Source: Caenorhabditis remanei (Eukaryota; Nematoda; Chromadorea; Rhabditida; Rhabditidae). Taken from it: DNA of 64,000 bases. The position numbers and the translations under genes are program-made. The notes under the pieces were generated by a model. It was not told where the DNA came from, searched no databases, and worked only from the letters and a program-made list of their open reading frames with translations. The DNA lies in the NCBI RefSeq assembly GCF_010183535.1, contig NC_071328.1, positions 124,001 to 188,000 of the forward strand, given 5' to 3'. Position 1 is the stretch's first letter; every line of letters begins with the position of its first letter. This document shows positions 47,656 to 58,023 of this stretch, piece by piece.

Positions 47656-50600
47656 TCACATAATGATACACCTAAAAACAACCCGAATTTCTAATAATAT
47701 TATTGGCTTACCGCGTTTTTATTGCTTCTTGATCTTTTTGAAGCAATTCCAAACGTCGCAAGAGCATATTCACCGGGTGCTTGTTTACTGGGTGTTTCTC
47801 TCTTATCTAAATTTTAAAATGATTTATAAATTTTTTTAGTGGATCTAACACAGGTATCCAGTGTTTTAGCAATATTATACCTTGGAAAAATGTTCCCACG
47901 ACGTAAAGTGCTGGACTGATTCCATTCCAGTCAAAAACCATTGTTCACAGTAGGTACACCCTCCGAACTGAAAATACGTATTTTTTAAATTGAAACTTGT
48001 ATAGGACATTGTTAGATAAAAATTGTTGACTTATGCTCATCGGTAATAATGAAAACCTTCAAATAACCAACCATTTTTAGTATATATTGACTATCGAGTT
48101 GAATCTTCAACTTATCGACGTTATCAATAATTTGCAGTTCTCCTGGCGTGAAGTAGTGAAATTCTACAAAAATATAATTTGATTCGCAAATCTCACATAA
48201 AACCAGACCTCCCGTATAACGATCACCTTTGTATGATGTTTGCAAACCACCTAGATGGCATTTCATTGGAAGTTCTGACGGGGAAGGATGTGTGAGGTAG
48301 CTCATTTTTGAAAGATGTGTTATCCACCAGTCGAATTCGGAGGAGTGTAAACAATTGCAAGATTTTAGCATCTGAAAAGTAAATTTCCAATTTCCCACTC
48401 AAAATGGCACTCACTGCATAAATATGAGAAACTGAGAACGCGTGATTCGCCACTTCCAGTATTGTCCACCCGATCATATTCGCATTGCAAAATCCACAAT
48501 AAAGCTGTAAATTCTGGCCAATTAATTTTTCAGCAATAAAATCTCACATTATTTGGCACGTAGCATAAATCAGTCGCATTGTCTTTAAATTTCCATCTTC
48601 TTAACAAGTCTATCTGGGTGCTTGTTGGTCCATGGCAGATACTCTCGTCTAGGTTTTTATCAATTGTTCTGAATAGTGGCAATGAGCAATCCGTCCTTGT
48701 TGTTGTAGGCAAAGCTGAAAATTCAATTAGCTAGACATTGTGGTTAACAGTCAGGCAGTTGAGCACAAGGGCACACAGACGGACTCACCGTCAGGGACAA
48801 ATTGATTTGACGAGAATGTGTCAAGTTTTCGAACAGGATTCACAACAGATACAGCAGCTGAAAATAGAATCCGAGCTCCATTTTGACAAAAAAAATACAA
48901 AAAAGGAAAATAAGGGAAAAAACATAAATTTATTAGGACATAGTTCCAAACTAACGAGATCTCTTTACAGCGGCAGGAACTTGTTCTGATATTTTTGCAG
49001 GTGTAATAGTGGAAATCAGTGGACATTTCTTCAAAAGATTGTCATAGTAGTCGAAGTCGGATTGTATAGCGGAGAAGCGGATCTGAAAACAATTATAATG
49101 TTTCTTTTACAAGTAATTTAGTAAATTTTTTAATCTCAGAACAAAAATTTGGAATGACTGATCTTATTTCAAAACTGTCCGCCAAACTCACATTCTTTGC
49201 ATGATCTCCGTTTGAAAAAACATGACGTAGTACTTCAATCATAGTTGTTAACTGTACAGCTCCAGGACAATGATGACAGACACATGTCACTTTTTGATTA
49301 AGCTCAGGGCAGTTGTTTCGCGACTTCATTTGCAAAATAATTGCCTTATGTCTCTCTTTGAACTTTGTTTCTGAAACTAACTCAATAGTCATATATAATT
49401 AATGGTAGGCTTTATAAAACATAATTACTTACGCGAAACCAGGATGCTTTGATTCTGCGGAACATCGAGAAGAGGAATTCGTGGATCATCTAAAATTAAA
49501 TAGAATTGTTATTGAACTCCGGATAAGAAAACTCTGACTAGATGGTCGTTTGAATGGTTCGTTCTTCTCACTTCCATATCCTGAAAAATATAACTGACTG
49601 CAAAACATCAGCACAGACAAACTCACTCGATTTATTCAGAGTCTTGACTTGAGGGCGTTCGGAGGGTGTTGCTTCCACTTTGGGAACAGGTTTCACAACA
49701 GAAACAGCTGCTGAAAAAAATTAATTATTTTTTTCAACTGAGATAGCGAAATATTGAGATTTGTTTAAAACTAACGAGACTTTTTGAATGGGACCTCAGG
49801 ATCCTTAGTGGTTGGGAGTGGATTCGTAGATCTTAGTGGCATGTTCTTGATAAGATTGTCATAGTAGTCAAAGTCGGATCGATTTGCGTTGAAACGGATC
49901 TGAAGAGATATGCATATACATAGACACCGTCTTGAAAACCATAACCCAACTTACTCTCTTATCATGTATTCCATCAAATATGTGTTGCATTACTTCATAG
50001 ACACTTGTCATCTGTCGAACACCATGGCAATGAAAACAGAAGCACAAAATACTTTTATCAGTTTCCAGACAAGACGTTCGGTTCTCTAATTCCATACGAA
50101 TAGTGTGATATCTCGTTTCGAACTCTCGCTCTGAAAACAGGAACGCTCAAAAAATGTGTAGCTGAAGGTTCTACTCACGCGGCATCATCGACGCCTGATT
50201 CTGAGGAACATCGAGAAGAGGAATTCTTGGAGAATCTGAAATTTATTGATTGATTATAACGATTCCTTTGAAAAAGCTCTTACTGGCAGGCCGGCGGAAC
50301 GGCTCTCGTTTTTCTTCTTCTGAAAATAATTGGGTATATATATGTATCAGTCTTATTGTCTCACTTGTTATAGGTTTTCTTGAATACTGAAACGTCATTC
50401 GGTCAACTCGTGGTGCTGGTGGTGGTGGTGATAGGGGTGGGTTCTGTTTCACTGGTTTCGGCAGTACTTCGAAAGTCTCCACCCAACTTTTCCAGTACAA
50501 AAGATCAGAGAGGCATGATTGGTATTTCATGTTTTTCCGATGTTCGTCTTTAATGATGTGCAACAAGGCATCCTGCATATTGCTTGGTCGAACTTTTCTA

Positions 50601-53021
50601 GTACATGAACTGCAAATTGAGCAGTCAGAGTGGAGAACCTGAAATACATTATATAATTACGGAACATGTGTAAAAAGATTCAGAATGGTAAGTTTTTCTT
50701 GTACCCACCAACATCTTTCCCGCTTCTATCCGTTTTCGATCTTTTTTGAAAACTTCTGCACATTGATCTAATATTTTATTGAACTGCTCTTCTGAAAATA
50801 AGTTCTTGAGCATCTCGAAAACTTTAATACCTACTTACTGGAGACCGCTGTTTCATTAGCTGGCATCCAGTCAAGCATAGGTACTCGTGGTGAATCTGAA
50901 ATTTAAGAGTGCGAGTTCCGAATCTTACTAATTTCCGAGTTTCGAATCTTACTAGCTGGGACTTTGGAAATTGTAGGTACTGGAGTTTTTGAGATTTCTG
51001 GAACTTTTTTGACTTCTGGAGGCTGCTGAACAACTGGACTTGGCTGAGACGCGTTCTCCGCATTTCTTTTTCCGACCCAATCAAACCAAAACTTGAAATC
51101 GTTAGTTGGAGCAGTGAACTTCATCTGAAAATGAGTGAAGCTAAAACAAGTCTTTGCACATTTTCCCAACCTTTTCTTTATGTTTCTGGGAAATAATGTG
51201 ATTGAATGCTTCGAGTTCCGTAGTTAATTTGATCAATCCACAATATTCACATTTCCAGTCCACTGACTTATTTTTCGCAGCCTCTCTTCCAGAATGAGTC
51301 AACGATTCTGCGATTTGTCGGAAACTTTTCACGAAGACTTTTTCTGAATAAAAAAAAAAGTAATAATGTTAAAGTGACTACGAGGCTTACGGTCACACCT
51401 CACAGCAGTTGCTAGACGGTCGAGAAGTGGGACACGTGGGTTATCTAAAAATTATCCGAAATGGTGATGACAGTATCTGTGTGGTCAGATGTTCGCGCTT
51501 ACTTGTTTCAGGCTTCACTACCGCTTTTGGTGTTTCTGGAACTTTCTTAACTTCTGAAATCTTCTGAACCACTGGCTTCTCTTCTTTTCTTGGTAAAGAT
51601 GGTGCAGCTGTAATGGGGCTCACAGTTGCAGAAGGAACACTCAACACATCAATTTTTTGAATTTCGCATTTGCCACATTCCTTAAAGTGTCGAATCCAGA
51701 AATCGAAAGATTCTCGAGATAATTGATGTTCCGATAGTTGTCTGATATGAGAATCATTAAAAAAGTGTAGGAAAAATAGTCGAGCGCTGAACGGAGTATA
51801 GTTGCATAGGCGACAGATTGTCTGAAAAAGTTTATTTTATGTGTAACAAAATTTGCTGAAACAGTGAAACACTCACCAACTTTTCCTTATCCCCATGTTT
51901 TCTGCGATCCAGGAAGAAAAAGTATTGGGAGTATTGTTGCGTCCAGCGTTTTATGGGAAACAACTTTTTCAGCTTCTCCATCTCATCAATCACAGCTTTT
52001 CCTGAAAAAAACCGTTTTCGAAGTATTTGGAGGTTTTAGTGTAAACACAGCAGTGCGAGGCGTAAGGTCCTTCAACGAACAGATTTAAGTTTTTCCCGAG
52101 TCGCGGTTTATATAGAAAGATACGGCAAATAAACGCAAAAATGCTTGGCATTGTGCCGAGTCTTTTTTGGCACAGTGACAACCGTTGTGCGATGGAGGGC
52201 GCACAACTGTGTGTAAGACCATCCAGATATCGATTCCCTCTGTCTCACCTGTAATCCTCTCATCTTCCTTCTCATTATCTACATTAAACAACGGGAAATC
52301 CAGATACACAAATTGAGATTTCTCGTCTTTTCCATTACTCTCGACTTTCTTCAATCCAAAGGCTCCACCCATTTTCCCCGATTTCTCTGACGGTCCTGGC
52401 ACATCTTCTGAATCAGAAGACGTCAAGTCAGGTATCCTTCGAAATGGATGCCGACTACCGTAAAGTTTTATCAGTGAACCTAAATTTTCAAATTTTTGAA
52501 TAAAGCAAGCGCGCTCTGGTGGACTCACTAATGGTATAGTTCACTGAGACTCCCGATTTTTCGAATATTCGAATACTGTCTTCTGGGGTGACAAATCCAT
52601 TAGAAAACCAGGATTCCAAGTCTTCCAGGAGTATGTAACTGAAAATGCTAAGTGCATATTAGCTCGGCACAGTTCTTACAACTGCGCTCTACCGAAATGG
52701 CTTGGAAAAATGCCTCTTTTTTTCTGAGTCACTCAATGTTGTAAGAAGCATGTCGTGCTAATACCAAATATGACCGAAACCTAAGAAAACTGTATGCGAA
52801 ATTGAGAGACTCAGAGAAAAAGAGACAATTTCAAGAGCGTTACGGCGGAGCGCAGTTGGAAGAACTGTGCCAAGGTAGTAAAAAAAAAAGTAATTTTACA
52901 AATTTTCAGTAAGTATTTCATTCAAAAACAAACAAATCAATTAATTTTCTTCATTTTTTTCCATTTTTCAACCCAAAACATACCCATCCTGAAACTTGAA
53001 AAGTGCCTCCTCAGTTGTCAT
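47656..53021 (-). CDS. GZF-3: GYF-like domain, seven U1-type zinc fingers, C-terminal CIIM
   Basis: Twenty-eight phase-consistent exons on the minus strand, from 53021-52984, 52638-52529 and 52479-52249 to 47967-47881, 47806-47712 and 47671-47656, give about 1092 aa. The GYF-like domain (MTTEEALFKFQDG, then WFSNGF, then SLIKLYGSRHPF) covers residues 1-60. Fingers begin CRLC, CEYC, a cysteine-rich CSIC, CFHC, CHHC, CGFC and CTYC, with PRVPLLD/PRIPLLD linkers. Low-complexity Pro/Lys/Val linkers (KKVPE, PPPPAPR) separate some fingers. A multi-exon module is tandemly duplicated (50319-49776 and 49580-48956). The last exon adds only RCIIM: a CaaX box that would predict farnesylation if exposed. 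It is convergent with GZF-2. The function of the family is unknown; RNA binding and protein-protein adaptor roles are inferences from the domains. Confidence 0.82.
48956..50319 (-). repeat. Tandem duplication of a multi-exon zinc-finger module in GZF-3
   Basis: Exons 12-15 and exons 17-20 encode the same series: an E-PF-RP linker, then P-R-I-P-L-L-D-V-P-Q-N-Q, then a finger (CFHC or CHHC), then IRF-A--SDFDYYDNL, and each is followed by an exon starting PAVSVV. Exon phases also repeat (1-1, 1-1, 1-0, 0-1, 1-1). This shows how finger number expands in the family. Confidence 0.85.
52659..52876. mobile_element. Short MITE (copy 2) in GZF-3 intron 1
   Basis: It begins TTAGCTCGGCACAG, TTACAACTGCGCTCTACCG and ends with GGCGGAGCGCAGTTGGAAG and AACTGTGCC. 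It is longer than copy 1, with extra interior sequence including a second GAGTCACTCA-like segment. Confidence 0.7.
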
Positions 53022-53354
53022 ATAAATATTTTATTTTTCAGGTGTCTTCTGCAGAAAATCAGAGAAAATTCAATTCTCAACGAGAAACAATTTCTAACTG
53101 TCAATTCTTATCAATTTCTTTCCACGTGTTCGTTTTTTGATGCAATGCCAACAAACAAATGCGTCATCATTTTTTTCTTTTTGCACTGTTGGAGGCGTCG
53201 CGTGCTCGCAGCGCGTTTATTGCTGGAAAAATGGTTAAATCTAAATAAAAATCTCTCTCATATACACATATATATTCACAAGGAAAAAAACTCGTAGAAA
53301 ATGTTAGAAAATGCTATAAAATCATCAAAAATTGAAAATTATGAATGAGTAGAT
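53022..53354. other. Gap between small membrane gene and GZF-3
   Basis: On the minus strand: an AATAAA (53221-53216), then the GCGTCGCG/CGCGACGC octamer, then a TTCTGCAG acceptor with the mature exon at 53048. The 170 bp from poly(A) signal to acceptor would allow an SL2-type operon, but the shared promoter-like octamer argues for an independent GZF-3 promoter. Confidence 0.5.
53195..53202 (+). promoter_or_regulatory. GCGTCGCG element upstream of GZF-3
   Basis: 174-181 bp before the GZF-3 ATG. The extended 11-mer GCGTCGCGTGC equals that at 29604-29614 upstream of GZF-1, although orientation relative to the gene is reversed. Confidence 0.4.
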
Positions 53355-53654
53355 TCACATCCGCGAGAAGATGAACACGTATCCTTTGATAGCCAACGGA
53401 CAGGCGATATCCGAGTAGAGACACATTGAGAGGAAACCGAGGAACATGATGATTGACGCCTGGAAATCATTCGTTAAAAAAAGAAACTTTAATCTTTCAA
53501 TAACCTGAACAAAATACATAACCAAACTATCGATGGTGTAGAACACAGGGAGCTCGGGGAAATAATTCTGGAGAATCATGAGAATCGGAAAACCGGGAAG
53601 AATTGAGCCGAGTGAGATGAGGATGAGAAGACATGCTGCCACGTAGTGATTCAT
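53355..53654 (-). CDS. Small predicted membrane protein, unknown
   Basis: Two exons, 53654-53505 and 53459-53355, phase 0, give 84 aa. The start ATG lies 1 nt behind a TTTGCAG acceptor, as in trans-spliced genes. There is a strong hydrophobic N-terminal segment (about residues 5-28, with IPGFP-like LPGFPILMI). A second and perhaps a third hydrophobic segment follow (about 36-68 and 70-82), with little polar sequence between. No signature I recognise. Size and topology would suit an accessory subunit of an ER or mitochondrial membrane complex, but that is a guess. It could also be a fragment of a longer gene with upstream exons, because the frame stays open upstream of the ATG. Confidence 0.6.
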   Translation of the reverse strand: MNHYVAACLLILISLGSILPGFPILMILQNYFPELPVFYTIDSLVMYFVQVIERLKFLFLTNDFQASIIMFLGFLSMCLYSDIACPLAIKGYVFIFSRM

Positions 53655-54505
53655 TCTGCAAAGAGAGTTTGACAACGTTTCGAGATGGCTTTTGTATAGA
53701 ATATTTCCATATTTTTGCAAAATTTAATACTTGCAAACCAACTCTCTTCAAACGCAAAATTATGAGCTGAAAAATATATCAAAATGTATTTAGATCTCAG
53801 TGATTTCTATGACTGTTACCTACTACGGATAGGATCGCCATTAGTTATAGTGCCACGGGCAGGTCTATAATGGATTCTCTGGTTATTTTCCGTTTTTGGC
53901 ACTTTAACTTGACCCGCGGCGCATTAACGTACTAATTATAACTACCAAATTGAGGTTTCCTCACTTTTTGTCAGCTCCCATTCGGGCGGTTCTCTTCAGT
54001 TCTCAATAACGGGTATTTAGCAGAGCCAGGAAGCTGTTAGAGAAGTGCTATAAAGAATTTCCAGCCTACCTCTCTCTTCTGCCACTCCTTCTCCACACCG
54101 ATACACTTCTCCCGCCTAAAACTTTGATCATTAAAAACAAAAAGTGAAAAAAAGAACAAAAGAAATATCCTTGTGAAATTCCAACTAAAAACTAGCAAAA
54201 ATGAAATATGATTTTACAAGAAATTCATATTTTTCAAAGAAAAAAACCGATAAAACTATTTAAAATTACAGAGAAAAGGGAGAAACTATAGCACACTGAA
54301 AATAAAATCGATATAAAAAAGGGGAATGTTAGGGTGGAAATCTCTGAAATTTTCTTTTAAAAATTCCAGATTTTCCATATAAAAACCATACAATCAAAGA
54401 GTAAAATGCAATAAAAATGGCACCGTTTTTAGCAAAAACACTTAAAATTCTACACTTCATTGTTACCTACACACATAAAATCACCTAATTATCATTTAAT
54501 AATTT
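53655..54505. other. Intergenic, no gene seen
   Basis: AT-rich sequence upstream of the small membrane protein gene and downstream of the dehydrogenase gene. No repeat or RNA gene recognised. Confidence 0.5.
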
Positions 54506-57424
54506 TCAATAGTTAACACTCTTTTTGATTGCATCAAATACACGATGAATTGTTGGAAGGTAGAATGGTTCGTGGACGTGTGGGAACGGCGTGTCGAAGC
54601 CGGCTACACGTTCGATCGGCGATTCAAGGTTGAGGAAACAACGCTTCTGAAAATTATAGAAATAAACGTGATTCAGCCATTTTTGATGATTTTCAGCGTT
54701 AACGTTTTTAGGCACACAAAAAGTTGTAGAAACACCTAGGAACGACGTTAATCGTAAGTCGATTAATTTTGATCTACCAACTTTCCCGCTAAGATGAAAT
54801 GTCATCATTTTCTCTAGTCTGGCGCGTCTGAGCCGCAGTTCTTGGAATAATTCGCATTGCCTCAAAAGTGTCTAATCACTCGGATTGCGCAACATCCGAT
54901 TTTTTCATGCCTTTTTGGAGTCTTATGATTCCAAAAACCTTCTTTTTATTGTGTTTTTATCGATAAAAACAGTTTTGAACTCTATTTATCCCGAAAGTGG
55001 CTTCAGAAATTTGAAAAATCATCCATTCCGCCTCGTTGGGGATGGTTTCAATGAGAAGTTTACTGACAATTTACTGAAAATGACTCAAAAATCTATGAAA
55101 TTCGGCCTGTAATCAACTAAATTCACTGAAAACGACCATTTTTCGTATTAGACGGACATTGTCTGGAAACTATTCGAAAATAATCTAAAATTAAGTCAAA
55201 AACTTTAATTTTAGCTCAAATTCGACTCAAACAGCTAAAAAATGTCAAATTTTTGATGACTGGCGCACCTTTGGCGCTTCCTATTACAACATTGCATTAT
55301 ATGGAAATATACTGAAAAGATAGCTGAAAGATGATAATTTCGAGACATCAGGCGCGCCTTCGGCGCTTTCAGATTGGAATTCCGGGATTCCGGTTTTTCT
55401 GACGCAAAATGTCTAAACTAGGCGTAAATTCGAGCAAAAATTAGCCAGAAAGGACCCAATTTCCCTCAAAAACTCACCTGAACAGTAGAAGCAATCTCGG
55501 CTCCGAATCCCGAAGAAATTGGTGCCTCATGAGTGACGATGAGTCTTCCAGTCTTTTGGACACTCTGAAATCAGACATTTCAGACATTTCAAGCATATCA
55601 TCCCCCAGTACCTCCACAACATGATCCTCATCCCACGGTTGAATTGTCTGCAAATCGATCACTTCCACATCGGCATTCAACTTCTCTTTGGCGAGTTGAG
55701 CCGCTTCGAGTGCCACGTGCACTTGAGTTCCCCATGCGACGAGTGTCAAATCTTTTCCCTGGCGGACAGTTTCAGCCTGTCCGAGTGGGATGGTGTAGTC
55801 ACCGGTGGGCACGTCTTCCGATGCGAGACGATACAGGATTTTCGGCTCGAAGAAGATGCATGGATTCGGGTCACGGATACACGAGAGCAAGAGTCCTTTC
55901 GCTTGGATTGGGCCACGTGGAATGACGAGCTGTAAGCAGGAAAAAGTATAATTTGAAGCTCCGCCCCCTATTTCTGATAGTGAGGTTCCGCCCCTTACTT
56001 TTGAAGCTCCGCCACCTTCTCATCCGTTCTCTTACCTTCAATCCAGGAGTATGAGTGAAATTGGCTTCTGGGCTCTGCGAATGGTAGAGTGCACCGTGTC
56101 CGACGGCTCCCCACGTCGTTCTGACTGTCAGTTTGCCGCAATCGAACTGGTTACCCGAACGGTAGCGGAATTTCGCCGCCTCGTTGACGAGCTGAAATGT
56201 AGATCATTAGTTGTATGTCAAAAGTACGTAACTCGCTTCAAAAAATGAACATGACGAGACCAAAAATATACCGATCTGTAGGTCTTACCGAGTTCTATGT
56301 TGTTGATATAATACGGGATGCCTTAGGATTCATTATTGTACTGAGGGGCGAGCTAAAGTGTCATTTCGTACGATTTGACACTTTAAACCGTTTCACGATA
56401 CTGTAATAAATTCTAGATCATCCCGAATTATAAGAGAGACATAGAGCTCGCCGAGATCTACAGTTCGGTATACTTTTGGATTTATGTTATTAATTTTGAA
56501 ACGAGTTACGTGCCGACAATGCAGAATGATAAAAATCAAGTTTTTGTTGCAAAACTCAATTTTTTCATCTAACAACCGCGCTCTACCGAAACTGAAGAAA
56601 ATTGTGTGCGAATTTGAGAGACTCGGAGAAAAAGACATTTTTTCAAGAGAGTTTCGGTGGAGCGCAGTTGTAAGATCTGTGCCGAGCTAATCGCACTAGA
56701 AATCGGAATTTTCAGATTTCAGAATACTAAATTTAAGTCTCTAGTCCCGCCCGTTAAAGTCCAGTAAGCTCCGCCCACTTTTTCTGCTCCAAACCTGATC
56801 ATAAGCCGGGAAAATGTAGTCTCCAAACTGAATTTCAGCAATGGCCGTCGCACCAGCCGCCGCCACTCCAATACCGAAACCAGCGATTCCTTGTTCGCAG
56901 AGAGGTGTGTTGAATACTCGATCCTTTCCAAACTTCTTTTGTAAATCCAAACTACATCTAAATACTCCTCCGAACGCGACGTCTTCTCCGAAGAGTACTG
57001 CCGAATCGTCGGTTTCCATTGCGATTCGCATCGCCTCGTTCACCGATTGCATCAAATTCATTTTTGATGTTTCTTGGCCCTGGAAACAGCGAAAATGTCT
57101 CCGAATGTCCGATAAGCAACGTTTTAGAAAAATAGTTTTAAAAATTTTCAATTTTAAGATTTCTTGGCCTGGAAAATGAAGATTGGGAGCAAAAATTCGC
57201 CAGGAAACCATTATTTGAAAATAATTTATTTCCGCTGTTTTCTAACACAAAAATGGCATTTTCAGATCAATTTTCAGTTGAAAATGCCCCAAATTTCCAC
57301 ATACTTGAAGTCCAGCTGGAAGTGTAGTCGACGGCTGGAATGTGAAGTGTGCTTTTCCACGAATTTGTGCATTCGTCAGTGTGGAAGAGAACTTGGAGAG
57401 GAGGCTCACGGCTCGGTGACTCAT
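54506..57424 (-). CDS. bckd-1B: Branched-chain 2-oxoacid dehydrogenase E1 beta subunit (mitochondrial)
   Basis: Six exons on the minus strand (57424-57305, 57079-56795, 56191-56036, 55929-55612, 55564-55478, 54646-54506) encode 368 aa with all junctions in phase 0. The ATG sits 7 nt behind a CTTCTCCAG acceptor. An Arg/Ser-rich N-terminus without acidic residues ([13 protein letters not shown]) fits a mitochondrial targeting peptide. The body contains [59 protein letters not shown] and [11 protein letters not shown], and ends with [20 protein letters not shown]. These identify the BCKDH rather than the pyruvate dehydrogenase beta chain. With the alpha chain it forms the thiamine-diphosphate E1 heterotetramer that decarboxylates the 2-oxoacids of Leu, Ile and Val. 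Introns 1-3 are small or carry MITEs. The gene lies 600 bp downstream of the CCCH gene on the same strand. The symbol follows the C. elegans name for this subunit and is assigned from memory. Confidence 0.95.
56222..56514. mobile_element. Inverted-repeat element in BCKDH E1 beta intron 2
   Basis: The outer arms GTACGTAACTCGCTTCAAAA and the complement of GAAACGAGTTACGTGCC face each other. Further matching segments include TATACCGATCTGTAGGTCT with AGATCTACAGTTCGGTATA. Non-coding. Confidence 0.7.
56570..56690. mobile_element. Short MITE (copy 3) in BCKDH E1 beta intron 2
   Basis: AACAACCGCGCTCTACCGAA at the left and TTTCGGTGGAGCGCAGTTGT plus GTGCCGAGCTAA at the right form the inverted repeat seen in copies 1 and 2. 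It sits directly next to the 56222-56514 element. Confidence 0.7.
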
Positions 57425-58023
57425 CTTTTACCTGGAGAAGTTGAAAAATACATTTTCAGTAGGATATTGACAGGGGGAAATGAGAATTTGCAGGTTTCCG
57501 CGTGGAAAATGAAATATAAAATCGAAAATTTCGAGGGATAAAAATTATTTGAATAGTCTAGTAGAAGACAATGAAATTTATAACAAAACGACACAGACAC
57601 CAAACGCGCTCTAACGGAAAAGTTCGAAAAAAGAAAAAGTTCGGTAGAGCGTGATTGCTATTTCAGCGATTCCAAATAAACTTTGTGGGAGAAAAAAAGA
57701 AAAAAAACGCTACCGGTTAGCCGCGAAAAACAACAAGAATATTATATATAATAGTCAAAGAAAATTCAAATAGGTAGCAGGAAAAGTAGACGAAAATTGT
57801 GGGAAACAAACGGAAAAATATTTTTTTAATCACTGAAAATTTGGGGGAAAATCGGAAAAAGATGGGGAAGAACCAGAGAGAGAGAGAGGAAAGAAAAAGT
57901 ATACCAAGGAATTAGGAAATTATGGAGAAAATTGGTGGATTTTTAATGAAAATTTGACATTTTTTCGCAAAAAATCTCTCAAAAAAGCAATAAAAAACAC
58001 AAAAAAGATGGAGAATTTTCGCT
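57425..58023. other. Gap between CCCH gene and BCKDH gene
   Basis: Purine-rich sequence with a partial MITE copy at 57600-57656 (ACGCGCTCTAACGGAA... TTCGGTAGAGCGT). There is a short (AG)n tract near 57877-57890. The two genes share a strand and could be co-transcribed, but no clear poly(A) signal or SL2 cue decides it. Confidence 0.45.

Noticed and set aside
53022..53654. Operon of the small membrane protein gene with GZF-3
   Set aside because: The spacing would allow it, but the octamer shared with the other GZF promoters lies in the gap, so a separate promoter is at least as likely; not claimed.
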